Assembly: GCA_965247455.1 (NCBI GenBank) | Contig: CBDFHE010000015.1 | Coordinates: 62,001-126,000 of the forward strand | Length of the DNA: 64,000 nt | Direction: 5' to 3' | Origin: JACZYA01 sp965247455 | GTDB taxonomy: Bacteria; Acidobacteriota; Terriglobia; Acidiferrales; 2-02-FULL-67-57 | Shown: positions 17,384 through 28,828 of the stretch, one piece after another | Numbering within the stretch: the stretch's first letter is position 1 | How the letters are laid out: every line of letters begins with the position of its first letter | Made by a program: the position numbers and the translations under genes | Notes under the pieces: generated by a model | Told to the model about the DNA's origin: nothing | Databases searched by the model: none | The model's input: the letters and a program-made list of their open reading frames with translations, nothing else

Positions 17384-17809
17384 CTAGTTGATGGGCGCCC
17401 GGGCGGCGGTAGTCGCTAAGGCTTCTCCGGGACGCTTCCGGCTGCCGGCCAGGGTTGCATTCTTGCGCTGGGCTTTTATGACCCGGTCCATGAATTTGTC
17501 GCAGTCGGTCAGTCCCTTGCTGCGCTTCTTTCGGAAGGAGTACAGGAGCTTCCAGTCCTTGCGGACTTTCTTCCCGAATAGGCTTATGTGCTCCGCCCAG
17601 AAAGTAACCGACCAGACGGACTTTGTTCTTCCGCTGGGATGGGCGTGATCGGTTTGCAGAATGGGACCTCGAACCGCGCATCCGTAACGCACCAGGCCGT
17701 CCAGGGAGGGAAGTTTGTCGTCCAGGCCGCCGGCGGTCGCCGTGGGGGCGCCGGTGGCGAGGCAGGTCAGCAGCAGCGCGGTTGCTCCTGCGAGATGCTT
17801 GGTGCTCAT
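17384..17809 (-). CDS. Small secreted protein of unknown function
   Basis: The 141-residue protein begins at ATG 17809 (GGGGGA site) with a signal peptide (MSTKHLAGATALLLTCLATG). The mature part is basic, with a central WSVTFWAEHISLFGKKVRKD segment and two cysteines. The frame is open further upstream, but that stretch lacks coding character and the signal peptide fixes the start. I do not recognise a family. Neighbours give no clue. Confidence 0.6.
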   Translation of the reverse strand: MSTKHLAGATALLLTCLATGAPTATAGGLDDKLPSLDGLVRYGCAVRGPILQTDHAHPSGRTKSVWSVTFWAEHISLFGKKVRKDWKLLYSFRKKRSKGLTDCDKFMDRVIKAQRKNATLAGSRKRPGEALATTAARAPIN

Positions 17810-18316
17810 GGCATCCCCCTTTCCCCAGCACTTGGGCTGGTGGTGAGGAGCGAAGAGTGCGATCGGTGCAACGTAGGGCCGAACTCGAGTTTTCCTCTCT
17901 TCCTCCCCTTCGACTTCCCTACTAACTATTTCTTCGGCAAGTTTGCTGCCAACGTTAGTTAGATTATTCTGGAAAATCCTGCCCGCGATTCCGGAGCGGA
18001 GGACTCTATCTGCTTGAACAGGCTGGGCGAGCGAGGCTGGCGCGGAATTCGCTTCACCATCAGTCGAGTGAAGTTCCACCGGCTGAAGAGAAATTTTATT
18101 CTTGATCTAAGAGGTTTCTAAGCTTGACGGGATTGCGTTGCCACTTACCGGCAGCGCCACGGAGCTTTGGCCCCCAACCCTGGCTCGCTTGACGGTTTTG
18201 CGGGCGGGCCGCCAGGGTGTGTTTCCGGTCTGGGGATTCCTCCAAGTCCATGCAGAAGAGGCGGCCTATGGCCGTATTGGTCCTCCTTGTTCCCTGTTCC
18301 GGATTTTTTTGTCACC
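17810..18316. other. Intergenic region without recognised gene
   Basis: About 500 bp separate two leftward genes. The segment from 17880 to 18110 is locally AT-richer than its surroundings and may hold the promoter of the 17384-17809 gene. No ORF with family resemblance, RNA gene or clear repeat was found. Confidence 0.5.
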
Positions 18317-19024
18317 TCATTCGATGTGGATGCTGCCCGAGCCGGTGCGCATGTCCACCAGGTAGCCGCCGCCCCGTACCTTGCCGCGCAACTCCCGGCG
18401 CTTAATGGTGCCCTGCACGGTCAGGGGGTGGTCGGTGGAGATGCTCCCAGAGCTGGTGCGGGCGTAGAGGTCAAAGGCCGCTTCCGAGGACAGGCGGACG
18501 GTGATGCCGCTGGAGCCGGCGCGCAGTTTCCAGTCGCCGGTGGCGCGGATGCCGCCGCTGCCGGTGGCGGCCCGCACCGGGCCGCGCACACCGTCGATGG
18601 TCTGGCTGCCGGAGCCGGTGGCCGAGCGCAACTCGGTCTCGACCGGGACGACGATCTCATAGCTGATGGAAATGTTGCGGCGCAGGTCGCAGTCCTCAAT
18701 GTGTTCGATGCGGATGGTGTTGCCCTCCTGCTCGATGGGCGGATTCTGTTCCAGGGCGCGGACCCTCTCTTCCGCATCGCGGCTGCCTTCCAGCCATCCG
18801 CTGCGGGCCTTGATGGTAGCGCGGACGTAAACGGTGCCGGCCTCGCCGGTGCGGACGCTGATGCTGCCCGAGCCGGTCTTGGCGTCCAGCTCCACCGGGC
18901 CGGTGACGGTCAAAGTGCGCTCAAAGGAACCCTCGACGGTAGCCGCCCACGCCGCTGCGGAGCCGGCGGTTGCCAACACCACCACGGCCAGGGCTGCTGC
19001 CGGCCAACGTGTCCGAAATTTCAT
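18317..19024 (-). CDS. DUF4097-type secreted beta-strand repeat protein
   Basis: The 235-residue protein has a signal peptide (about 1-27) and then short beta-repeats with recurring TGSGS or SSGSI turns (KTGSGSISVRTG, ATGSGSQTIDG, TSSGSISTDH, RTGSGSIHIE). This pattern marks the DUF4097/putative adhesin family, a right-handed beta-helix-like fold found in many exported bacterial proteins. Function is unknown; some members sit beside anti-sigma or envelope-stress genes, but no such neighbour is seen here. Confidence 0.75.
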   Translation of the reverse strand: MKFRTRWPAAALAVVVLATAGSAAAWAATVEGSFERTLTVTGPVELDAKTGSGSISVRTGEAGTVYVRATIKARSGWLEGSRDAEERVRALEQNPPIEQEGNTIRIEHIEDCDLRRNISISYEIVVPVETELRSATGSGSQTIDGVRGPVRAATGSGGIRATGDWKLRAGSSGITVRLSSEAAFDLYARTSSGSISTDHPLTVQGTIKRRELRGKVRGGGYLVDMRTGSGSIHIE

Positions 19025-19197
19025 CTTGTCCTCCTTCGTCTCGACGGACTGCCTCTTAGCTTAAAGTACGGTGAATCTCCCTGCTAAGTTCGGACGAAAA
19101 AGCGGGCAAAAGGTGAGCAAACATCCGCTTTATTTATAGGAGCATCCCGGCCTGGGATGGCCGCATCTAGGGTAGGAGAAAGAACGGGGGGTGAAGG

Positions 19198-19856
19198 ATG
19201 AGGCAAGTGGTAGTTGCGGCAACACTGGCGCTGGCAGCTTTGGTCTGGGTCGCGTCAGTGGGAGCGCAATCGGCTCCTGCGCCAGCCGCTTCTGCGGCCG
19301 CCCCCGCCGATGTGCTCACGGTTGCGGCGGGCGAACAGCTGCTGCTGGAGCTCGAAACTTCCCTCCACACCCGCCATACCCAGCAAGGCGAGCACGCCTA
19401 CTTCATCACCATGGACGAGGTGTTGGTGGGTTACCATGTCGCCATCCCGCGCGGCAGCTCGGTGCGCGCCACCGTCACCAAAATCAAACGCCCCGGGCGG
19501 ATCAAGGGGCGCGCTGAGATTCGCCTGCGCTTTGAGGAAGTTATCCTGCCCGACGGCACCACCCTGCCTCTCAACGCCAGTGTGATACGCGCCGGATTCA
19601 CCCAGGTCAGCAACCCGAAAAAGGGCGAGCCGCGGCTGAAGGGGGAAGGCGGCCAGGGGCGCGACATGGTGGTGGTGGCGCAGGGCGGCCTGCAAGGTGC
19701 CCTGTTGGGCGCTGCGGTTGGAGGCGGGAAAGGTGCGGCCTATGGCAGCGCGGTTGGAGCCGGCGTTGGATTGCTCAGCGTGCTCTTCAAGCGCGGCCCC
19801 GACCTGGACCTTCCGCGCGGGATGATGTTTGAAATCGAGCTCGACCACACTCTTGA
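19198..19856 (+). pseudogene. N-terminal half of an IS-split secreted VWFA protein
   Basis: This half starts at ATG 19198 with a signal peptide (MRQVVVAATLALAALVWVAS). About 190 residues follow that resemble a TrbI/VirB10-like beta domain (VAIPRGSSVRATVTKI, ILPDGTTLPLN) and end in a glycine-rich hydrophobic stretch and MMFEIELDHTLD. The frame then runs into IS copy 2 and stops at 19914. Removing the IS plus one target repeat (1677 bp, a multiple of three) rejoins it in frame with the VWFA half at 21534-22536, giving a 553-residue protein. Confidence 0.8.
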
Positions 19857-21528
19857 CCCGGATTTCCGATTTGGCTGTGGTACCGTATCGCCAGGACCAG
19901 TCGCTGCGCCTTGAGTTTTGGGGCTCCGACGTAAGGAACCACACTACGGAGGGTGACACCCGGTGGGTGAATTACAACACGAGCCATTCCAGTTCGCGTT
20001 CAACGGCTTCTTGAAAGTCGCGTTCCAGGGATCGCGCGTCACTTCTGACGCTGGCCTCATTCTGGTGCGCGAGTTGGATGAACGTCTGGGGCTGGAGACA
20101 CTCATCGCCGAGCACCTGAGCGATTCCCGACAGGGGATGAACACCCAGTTCAGCGTGGTGGATCTCCTGCGGCAGTCGGTCTACAGTCGCCTCGCGGGCT
20201 ACGAAGATCTCAACGACGCGGGGCGCGTGTCGGCAGACCCAACATTTCGTCTCATCGGGTCGCCAAAGCGCTGGGACCGGGGTGCGGCGCTGACATCGAC
20301 GCTGCATTGGTTCGAGACAGAGCTGCTGACCCACGAGGAGAATCTCGTCGGGTTGAGGGCCGTGAACCGGGAGGTGCTTGCACAGGCCGAGATGGCGACG
20401 CGCGCCGACCGGATCGTGCTCGACATGGATTCGAGCGAGAGCCCGGTGCATGGGGCGCAGGAAGGGAGCGCCTATAACGGGCACTTCGAGTCCGTCTGCT
20501 ACCACCCGCTGTTTCTGTTCACCGAGCATGGGGACTGCCTCGCCGCCACGCTGCGGCCAGGCAACGTGCATAGCGCCGACGACTGGGACGACCTGCTCGT
20601 ACCGGAGATTGACCGGCAGCAGGTGGAGGGCAAGCGCGTAGCGTTCCGCGCAGACGCCGCGTTCGCGAAGCCCGAGATCTACGACGCGCTCGAGCAGCGC
20701 GACGTGGACTATGCCATTCGCATGCCGGCGAACAAGAGCTTGGAGCTGGAAATCGAAGACATCCTCTTTCGTCCGCCGGGACGGCCGAGCTGCAAGCCCT
20801 TGGTGCGCTACCAGAGTTTCCGCTATCAGGCCAAGAGCTGGACCACGCCCAGACGGATCGTCGCCAAGGTGGAGAGCACCACCAAGGTGAGCTGTTCCCT
20901 CGCGTCGGCTTCATCGTGACCAACATGGCCCTCCCGAGCCGCTCGGTCGTGCGGTTTTACAACAAGCGCGGTACGGCGGAGCAATGGATCAAGGAAGGCA
21001 AGCAGGCCACCCACTGGACGCGGCTGTCGTGCCATCGTTTCCGGGCGAACGAGGTGCGCCTGCAACTGAGCGTCCTGGCCTACAATCTGGGCAACTTGTG
21101 GCGCAGACTGGTCCTTCCGCTGCGGGTCAAGCGCTGGTCGCTCACGAGTCTCCAGCAGCGACTGGTGAAAACTGGGGGCCGGCTGGTGAAGCATGCGCGG
21201 TACTACTGGCTTCTGCTGGCGGAAGGGCATCTCACGCGGCGGCTGTTCGGCGACATGCTGCGGAGGATCTGGGCGCTACCCGTGCCGGCAGGCTGACGCG
21301 CGGCCTGAAGTGCAACGAAGCCCGCCCGGCGATGACACGGGGCACACGTGTGGAGCGGTGTCTGAGAAATGCCCGAAAAGCAGGGGTTCCAGTCGGTCGC
21401 ACGTCGGCGCGGGCTCAGATGAAGGCCTTTGAAGCTGAGCGATTGTGCGACGATCGAAGTTTTTGTGCGATCGGCGGCGATCGGGTGTATAAACGTGCCA
21501 TCAGGGGCAGGCAAAACGGAAATCCCGG
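19857..21528 (+). mobile_element. IS1380-family insertion sequence, copy 2 (complete ends, defective transposase)
   Basis: The 1672-bp element has the same terminal repeats as copy 1 and a 5-bp target duplication cttga (19852-19856 and 21529-21533). It is 2 bp longer than copy 1 because of an extra ag at about 20873-20876 in the transposase gene. The near-identity with copy 1 points to recent transposition. Confidence 0.93.
19963..21296 (+). pseudogene. IS1380-family transposase, frameshifted
   Basis: The sequence follows the 443-residue transposase of copy 1 up to residue 304 (AKVE). A duplicated ag (ggagagcacc here, ggagcacc in copies 1 and 3) then shifts the frame, giving a premature stop at 20919. 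The remaining 125 residues, including the region with the likely catalytic Glu, are encoded from 20916. This copy should depend on another copy for movement. It could be a sequencing artefact, although a dinucleotide insertion is less common than a homopolymer error. Confidence 0.9.
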
Positions 21529-21533
21529 CTTGA

Positions 21534-22536
21534 CGTCCCCGAGGCGGCCGCGCAGCGCGCTACGCAGATTGCCCGCAGCAACCCCCCGCCCGCGTTTTCG
21601 GCGGCGGGCGGGTATCCAAGCGATACTCTACCGCCGGAAGACCCGAACCTGGGCGACCCGGACGGTTATAGGTTCAAAGTGGACGTGCGCTTAGTGATGC
21701 TGGACGCGGTGGTGCGCGGCCGCGGCGGGCGCCCGCTCGACAACCTGACCAAGGAAGACTTTCGCTTGTTCGAAGACGGCGAGGAGCAGAAGATTCGCCA
21801 CTTCTCGCGCGACGAGCTGCCCCTGGCGGTCGCCTTGGTGGTGGACCGCAGCGGCAGCGTCGCCCCCTACATGCGAGAGTTGCGCCGGGCCGCCTACCAG
21901 ACCCTCACCCAGCTCAAGCCCGGCGACCAGGTGGCTTTGTTTGCCTTTGCCAGCGACGTACGGCGGTTGGAAGACTTGACCACCGACCGGCAGCGCATCG
22001 CCGACCGCATCCGCGCCGGCGGCGGCACCAACATCACCGACGCGCTCTTCGACGCCACCTACTACCTGAGCGCGGTTGCGCCCGACCGCCGCAAGGCTAT
22101 CATTCTTATTTCCGACAATCAGGCCACCACCAAGGGCCGCAGTAGCCAGGGACAGTTGATCCGGATGGCGCTGGAATCCGAGACGGTGGTGTACAGCATT
22201 AAGACTGTGGGTGAGCCCACGCCCCTGACCATGCGCCTGCCCATCTGGATGAGTGGAACGGGTTCGGTGCGCAAGGTGACGCGGGAGACGGGCGGAGAAA
22301 TCATCGACGTGCGGCGAGTGGGGTCGTTGCAGGCGGCGCTGGCGGCGGTGATTTCGCGGCTCAAGCTGCGCTACACGCTTGGCTACCAGTCCACCAACAA
22401 GGAGCGCGACGGCGCCTTTCGCAAGATTGACGTGCGTCTCGTTGACCGCTTCGGCCGTGCCGACAGCGACTACTCCGTCCACACCCGCCGCGGCTACTAC
22501 GCGCCAGCCGAAGTGGTAGCCAAAGCGAAGCAGTAA
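21534..22536 (+). pseudogene. C-terminal half of the IS-split protein: VWFA-related acidobacterial domain
   Basis: A standard caller would start this at GTG 21679 (285 residues), but the frame is open from the IS edge and continues the 19198 gene. A linker (about 45 residues, rich in Pro and Ala) leads to a domain whose start VRLVMLDAVVRGRGGRPLD and NLTKEDFRLFEDGEEQ are hallmarks of the VWFA-related domain described from Acidobacteria. A MIDAS-like DRSGS is present. The protein is exported in its intact form; this half alone lacks a signal peptide. A second protein of the family is at 34814-35908. Confidence 0.82.
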
Positions 22537-22701
22537 GAATCAGACCGCGGCCACTACCTGTCCCCTAGTCCCGCGCAGCGGGACGTTTCGGGACGCCCCC
22601 ACCGAACAGGGTGCTTTTCTTCCCCAACCCCTGACACTTCTGAGTCGCCGGTATGATGCGCGCGTGCCCCGCATGGTGGCGGGAGCACGGCGGAGGAGGC
22701 G

Positions 22702-23061
<360 letters not shown>

Positions 23062-23073
23062 CTTCTTGCCACC

Positions 23074-23124
23074 GTTCAGCCCGGAGGCAGAAGCTTGCCT
23101 GCGGCAAGCAGGCCTGTGGGCTGA
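23074..23124. repeat. Compound palindrome (gttcagccc...gggctgag) between convergent genes
   Basis: Outer arms gttcagccc and gggctgagc flank an inner hairpin around gcttgcctgcggcaagcagg. It is a variant of the element at 6050-6129 and sits between convergent genes, where it could act as a terminator. Confidence 0.6.
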
Positions 23125-23191
23125 GCTGATTGGAAGTGGAAGGCGCGGAGGCCGAAGAGGTCGGGCGTAGTGCCTGTCCCGTGCCGGCTCT

Positions 23192-24136
23192 CTACCGGGG
23201 CGGGGGAGTGAAGCGCACCAGCACGTCTTCGACAAACTCGGTTTCCACGCGGTCATAGGAGCTGTTCTCAAAGGTGCAGACAAGCACCTGCAGGGTGCCC
23301 TCTTGCCGCTGCTCCATTTTGGACGGCCGCCCGAGCAGCTCGACCACTTCCTCCCACAAAAGGCCTTTCCGCAGGGCTGCCGGTGGTTCCTCGTCCGGGC
23401 TGGGCTCAAAGGCTTCCGCGATGTCGATCTCCGGCTCCTCGGCCTCTTCGGCCGCCTGTCGCCGCAAAGCTTCCTCGACCGCTTCCGGGGAGAAGTCCAC
23501 GTACTCGGCCAGCACTGCCATGAACCCTTCCGGGGTGAGCGCATCGCGTGGTACCCGCTTGTTGAAGCGGAGGTTGAAGCGCGAGCCGGAGGCGAGGGCG
23601 ATTTCGCGGACACGCCGCTTTTCAGCCGCGTACTCCTCGGCGGCCACGGCCCGCAGGCGGGCATCTTCCTGCTCACGTTCGTAGTGCAGCTCCTCGAGTC
23701 TTTCTTCGGCGGCCCGACGAACCTCCGGATAATGGCTCTCCATTGTTTCCAGTTCCGTTTCCAGGTTGATTTCCTGCTCCGTGGGAGGGGTGGGAGGATA
23801 TTCCTTTCTGCGGACATACTGGGCTCCATAGCCGCCGCCCTCCAACTGGAACTCGATGTGCTTTTTCTTGACCTTGATAAGGGTGATGCGGATGGGCCAC
23901 CCTTGGTGGATGGAGGTGCCGTAGCGATTGAGCTTTTTCTCGTACTTCTTGCGATCAATCCGCGGCAGCCGGTCGGCGCGCAGGTTCACGCCTTCCTTGG
24001 TCGCCGGCATGTCCATCTTCAGCACCACCTGCTTGCCTTCGAAGTACTCCCGCAGGTGTCCTTCACTCTGCGCCCAGGCGGGCAACGCAGAAACGAGAAG
24101 AGAAAAGAAAACTGCGACCGCCATTCTTCGAATCAT
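23192..24136 (-). CDS. Secreted protein of unknown function with coiled-coil segment
   Basis: The 314-residue protein has a signal peptide (MIRRMAVAVFFSLLVSALPAWAQ). An N-terminal domain of about 100 residues carries KQVVLKMDMPATKEGVNL and is followed by a charged helical, probably coiled-coil stretch (about 125-185, rich in E, R and A). The C-terminal segment LLWEEVVELLGRPSKMEQR resembles SmpA/BamE-like outer-membrane-assembly repeats only in general style. No family is recognised with confidence. The 24137-24423 gap upstream separates it from the divergent dehydrogenase gene and should hold both promoters. Confidence 0.6.
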   Translation of the reverse strand: MIRRMAVAVFFSLLVSALPAWAQSEGHLREYFEGKQVVLKMDMPATKEGVNLRADRLPRIDRKKYEKKLNRYGTSIHQGWPIRITLIKVKKKHIEFQLEGGGYGAQYVRRKEYPPTPPTEQEINLETELETMESHYPEVRRAAEERLEELHYEREQEDARLRAVAAEEYAAEKRRVREIALASGSRFNLRFNKRVPRDALTPEGFMAVLAEYVDFSPEAVEEALRRQAAEEAEEPEIDIAEAFEPSPDEEPPAALRKGLLWEEVVELLGRPSKMEQRQEGTLQVLVCTFENSSYDRVETEFVEDVLVRFTPPPR

Positions 24137-24423
24137 CGCCTCTACCTCCTACCGGCTTCATCGGCCAGGCTTCGATGACGGTTTACCCTGCTTTCCGGGT
24201 AAAGACAACTACAATGTTGTGCCGCCGCAGTTCGCGCCTGCCAGCTTGGAATGGGGGTAAGTTTCAGTTTTGTCGGCCAGCAGGCGCAGAATCGCAGAAG
24301 AAATCAGTCCGCTTCCTTCAAATCGTACGTGAACGTAAGGCTTCTTGCCAGCACCGCTTTCGCGCCTTATACTCGCGTTACGCCGCGGACAACACACCGT
24401 TGACCAAGGGGAGATGAGCTTCG

Positions 24424-25689
<1,266 letters not shown>

Positions 25690-25708
25690 CGGCATCGCCT
25701 AATTTGCC

Positions 25709-26614
25709 GTGGCAACCCGTCTTCAGTTCTGTTACCTGCTTTGGTTGATTTTCACCGCCCCCACTCTGAGTGCGGCGCAGGAGCCGTTGGAAGTAGTAGA
25801 GCTGCGCTACGCGGCGCCAGTGCTGCTGGTGCAGGTGCGCGTGAACGGATCGCAGCCGCTGCCTTTCGCCTTCGATACCGGCTCCACCACCAGCTTGATT
25901 GATGCACGAGTGGCGCGCCGGCTGGGCATCGAAACCTCCGAGCGTCCGGGCGCGGGTGGGCCAGGTTTTGCGCGAGCGCGCACGCTGGCGGTGGGTAAAG
26001 CGGAAGCGCGCGATCTGGAACTTGTCATCCGCGACCTGTCGAGCCTGTCCCAACACGTGGGAGAGCTGGTAGCCGGCATCCTGGGGTTTAACTGGATGGA
26101 GCAGTTCGTTTTTGAGATCACCTACCCGCCCCGCACACAGCCAGGACGGGTCGGGCGCGGCGGCACGCTGCGCTTGTGGGCGCGCGCGGTGGAGCTGACG
26201 CCCGCCGCCGACCAGTTGCCGCTGCCATTGGAGCTTTACTCGGTGCCGCGCTTTTCCGGCGCCAGCTTGTATGTCAACGGGCGGCTGGAAGGTGCGCACC
26301 GCTGCAAGTTCGAGCTCGACACCGGCGCTGAGACCAGCGTGCTGGGCCGGCACATGGCCGAGCAGGTTGGTATGGACGTGAGCCGGAAGGACGCGCGCCG
26401 GGGGCGAAGGCTTGCTACCCATCGCGTGGTGCAGTTGGAACTGGCGGGGCGTGTGTTCGCCAACGTGGCCTTCCGGGTGGACCGGCGCCGGGGCGCGGAC
26501 GGCAATCCCTACGGCCAATGCGTGATCGGCAACCAGCAACTGCGCGCGTTCGTCCTGACCATCGACATCCCCCACCGCCGCGCCTTCTTCCGTCCGCGCT
26601 CACCTCAGCCGTGA
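25709..26614 (+). CDS. Exported retropepsin-like aspartic protease with two domains
   Basis: The 301-residue protein starts at GTG 25709 with a signal peptide (about 1-23). Two aspartic-protease half-domains follow. The first carries DTGS at residues 56-59 (FAFDTGSTTSLID), the second DTGA at 204-207 (FELDTGAETSVLG). Each also has the hydrophobic-Gly motif expected after the active site (GILGFNW, VIGNQQL). Both catalytic Asp residues are kept, so it could work as an internal pseudodimer. Bacterial members are poorly characterised. Confidence 0.8.
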   Translation: MATRLQFCYLLWLIFTAPTLSAAQEPLEVVELRYAAPVLLVQVRVNGSQPLPFAFDTGSTTSLIDARVARRLGIETSERPGAGGPGFARARTLAVGKAEARDLELVIRDLSSLSQHVGELVAGILGFNWMEQFVFEITYPPRTQPGRVGRGGTLRLWARAVELTPAADQLPLPLELYSVPRFSGASLYVNGRLEGAHRCKFELDTGAETSVLGRHMAEQVGMDVSRKDARRGRRLATHRVVQLELAGRVFANVAFRVDRRRGADGNPYGQCVIGNQQLRAFVLTIDIPHRRAFFRPRSPQP

Positions 26615-26740
26615 GCAGAACCCGGAGGCCGATTATTTGTTTGCAGGGGCACGGGCGGCTTGGCTATGCTGGCAGGCGGAGGACGGTTCCTGCATACTGA
26701 CTCTTAGGGGCTGGGGTGCGCCCCGTCCTAAGTGAACTAG

Positions 26741-27589
26741 ATGAGCGAGCCCAAGGGCATCGAGCCCGGACACAATAAGACCGAGGTCGAGCACCGGCGG
26801 GATGTCTGCGCGGTGGGCCGCTGGGTGCACCAGCACGGCTACGTCGCGGCCACCGACGGCAACGTTTCCGTCCGACTCGACCAGCGGCGCGTGCTGGCCA
26901 CGCCCACGCTGATGTCAAAGGGCATGATGGCGCCCGACGACTTGGTGGTGGTGGACACCAAAGGCGGGCACGTGCAGGGCCGGCGCAAGGCGTCGAGTGA
27001 GGTCGCCATGCACCTGCTGATCTACAAGCGCCGCCCGGACGTGCACGCGGTGGTGCACGCGCACCCGCCCACGGCCACCGGCTACGCCGCCGCCGGCTTG
27101 GCGCTGAATCAAGCGTTGATCAGCGAGGTGGTGTTGGCGCTGGGCTGCATCCCGCTGGCCCGCTACGGCACGCCCGGCACGCCCGAGCTGACCGAGGCGC
27201 TGGCGCCGCTGGTGGCGCAGTACGACGCGATTCTGATGGCTAACCACGGCGTGGTCACCTACGGCGCCGACCTGCTGACGGCCTACATGCGGATGGAGAC
27301 GGTGGAGCACTTCGCGCGGATTTCGCTGGTGACACAGTTGCTGGGCGGGCCGAACCTGTTGAGCCGGGAAGAGGTGGAGAAGCTGGGGGAAGCGCGCGCG
27401 CGCTACTTCGGCGGCATCGGCGCGCCGGTGGCCCCGCTGACGGAGACCTGCCCGGTAACCTCGGAGCCGGTGCACACCTGCGCCTGCGGGAACCATCGGG
27501 CCGAGAGGCGCGACCGCTTCTGGGTGAGCCGCGAAGAATTGGAAGCACTGATTGACGAAGCTGTGAAATCTGCTAAAGTGCGTTCGTAG
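26741..27589 (+). CDS. Class II aldolase/adducin-family protein (microcompartment-associated)
   Basis: The 282-residue protein has a class II aldolase domain at about 20-230. The zinc-binding histidines lie in VVHAHPPTATGYA, and a further NHGVVTYG motif follows. Family members such as fuculose-phosphate aldolase cleave sugar phosphates to dihydroxyacetone phosphate and lactaldehyde. A C-terminal extension with HTCACGNHRAERRDRFW is unusual and might be a metal-binding or shell-targeting tail. The gene begins a same-strand group with one BMC-H and three BMC-P genes. That resembles the planctomycete/verrucomicrobial type of microcompartment for fucose or rhamnose breakdown. The substrate here is not proven. 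Confidence 0.85.
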   Translation: MSEPKGIEPGHNKTEVEHRRDVCAVGRWVHQHGYVAATDGNVSVRLDQRRVLATPTLMSKGMMAPDDLVVVDTKGGHVQGRRKASSEVAMHLLIYKRRPDVHAVVHAHPPTATGYAAAGLALNQALISEVVLALGCIPLARYGTPGTPELTEALAPLVAQYDAILMANHGVVTYGADLLTAYMRMETVEHFARISLVTQLLGGPNLLSREEVEKLGEARARYFGGIGAPVAPLTETCPVTSEPVHTCACGNHRAERRDRFWVSREELEALIDEAVKSAKVRS

Positions 27590-27616
27590 TCATTCGGACG
27601 GAAGAGAGGAGCCGGA

Positions 27617-27910
27617 ATGGGTGAAGCGCTGGGAATGATTGAGACCCGCGGGTTGGTGTCCATGATCGAGGCGTCGGACGCCATGGTGAAAGCCGCCAAG
27701 GTGACGCTGGTGGGTTGGGAGAAGATCGGTTCGGGCTACGTGACCGCACTGGTGCGCGGCGACGTGGCTGCGGTCAAGGCCGCCACCGACGCTGGCGCGG
27801 CCGCCGCCCGCCGGGTGGGCGAGCTGATTGCCGTGCACGTGATTCCGCGGCCGCATCCGTCGCTGGAAGACGTGCTGCCCATCGGCAAGGTCGGCGAGCT
27901 GGTCGGCTAG
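27617..27910 (+). CDS. BMC-domain microcompartment shell protein (hexameric, BMC-H)
   Basis: This 97-residue protein is a single BMC domain. Family-typical stretches are ALGMIETRGLVSMIEASDAMVKAA, GSGYVTALVRGDVAAVKAATDAG and VIPRPHPSLEDVLP. Six copies form the flat hexagonal tiles of the shell, with a central pore for metabolites. It starts 27 bp after the aldolase gene and has a GGAG site. Length is standard for the class. Confidence 0.95.
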   Translation: MGEALGMIETRGLVSMIEASDAMVKAAKVTLVGWEKIGSGYVTALVRGDVAAVKAATDAGAAAARRVGELIAVHVIPRPHPSLEDVLPIGKVGELVG

Positions 27911-28008
27911 TAAGTTTTCCCTGCGGTGCCGCCTGCGCGGCGCGTCGCACCGCCTGTCTCTTCGTTGTCCTCCGGCGGAGAGCAACCGAGCTGGAAGGAA
28001 CCCGTCTT

Positions 28009-28311
28009 ATGTTGCTGGCACGAGTGGTGGGGACGGTGGTCGCCACCTGCAAGGACCCCCGCCTGGAAGGCAAGAAACTGCTGGTGGTGAAGACTATTTT
28101 GCCTGACGGCAAAGACACCGGCAACTACCTGGTGGCGGTGGATACGGTGGACGCCGGGTTTCGGGAAACGGTTTTGCTGGTGCAGGGCAGCTCGGCTCGC
28201 ATGGCCACCGAATGCAAGGATCGCCCGGTGGATACCGCCATCGTGGGCGTGGTGGATAGCATCCACCTGGACGAGCAGGAAGAGTTGGCTACCGCCTCCG
28301 CACAAAAATGA
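28009..28311 (+). CDS. EutN/CcmL microcompartment vertex protein 1 (BMC-P)
   Basis: The 100-residue protein matches the EutN/CcmL family: N-terminal LLARVVGTVVATCKDPRLEGKK, central VAVDTVDAGFRETVLLVQGSSAR, and C-terminal PVDTAIVGVVDSI. Five copies make the pentamers that cap shell vertices. The ATG at 28009 with GGAAGGA upstream is preferred over an open frame further upstream. The first of three BMC-P genes in this locus, as in PVM-type microcompartments, where three different pentamers are usual. Confidence 0.93.
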   Translation: MLLARVVGTVVATCKDPRLEGKKLLVVKTILPDGKDTGNYLVAVDTVDAGFRETVLLVQGSSARMATECKDRPVDTAIVGVVDSIHLDEQEELATASAQK

Positions 28312-28353
28312 AATTCCCCCTTGCTGATGGGGCCCCGGTGTTGCGAAAAACCC

Positions 28354-28414
28354 CTGTTCAACCCAGCGGCTCCTGCCGCTGGGACCCACGGGCCGAAGCC
28401 CGTGGGCTGAACAG
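28354..28414. repeat. Compound palindrome inside the microcompartment operon
   Basis: Outer arms ctgttcaaccca and tgggctgaacag enclose two hairpins (cccagcgg/ccgctggg and cccacgggc/gcccgtggg). It belongs to the family seen at 6050-6129 and lies between the first and second BMC-P genes. Confidence 0.7.
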
Positions 28415-28456
28415 TTTAGCGTTGGTCGTCGAACAGTCCGTCGATCTGCTTTAGCT

Positions 28457-28773
28457 ATGTTCCTGGGCACAGTCATCGGCAGCGTGGTTTGCACGGTCAA
28501 GCATCCCTCCATTGACGGGAAGAAGATTCTGGTGGTGCAGCCGCTGGGCCGCGACGGCAAGCCCACGGGCAACCCCATCATCGCGCTGGATGCTGTGGGC
28601 GCGGGTGCGGGCGAGACCATCTACTGGGCGCGCGGCCGCGAGGCTACCCTGGGGTGGCCGGGGGGGAGATTCCCACCGAAGCCGCTATCGTCGGCATTGT
28701 GGACCGCGTGAACGTCAAAGAAAAAGTAACCATCCCTTCGACCGGCTCAGGGCAAGCAGATACACACAAATGA
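28457..28773 (+). CDS. EutN/CcmL vertex protein 2 (BMC-P), apparent frameshift
   Basis: The frame from ATG 28457 gives LGTVIGSVVCTVKHPSIDGK and ALDAVGAGAGETIYWARG, then loses homology at a run of seven G near 28660. Adding one G restores the expected GEIPTEAAIVGIVDRVNV and an end at 28773, for about 105 residues. The shift is probably a homopolymer sequencing error; without correction the ORF ends at 28711. The last 14 or so codons (after VKEK) are built from dispersed repeat sequence (ccttcgaccggctcaggg and acacacaaatgaacacgg), so the original C-terminus has been replaced or extended. Confidence 0.82.
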
Positions 28774-28828
28774 ACACGGATAGAAGCAAGCACGGATTCA
28801 CACAGATGAACACGGATATTGGAGTTCA

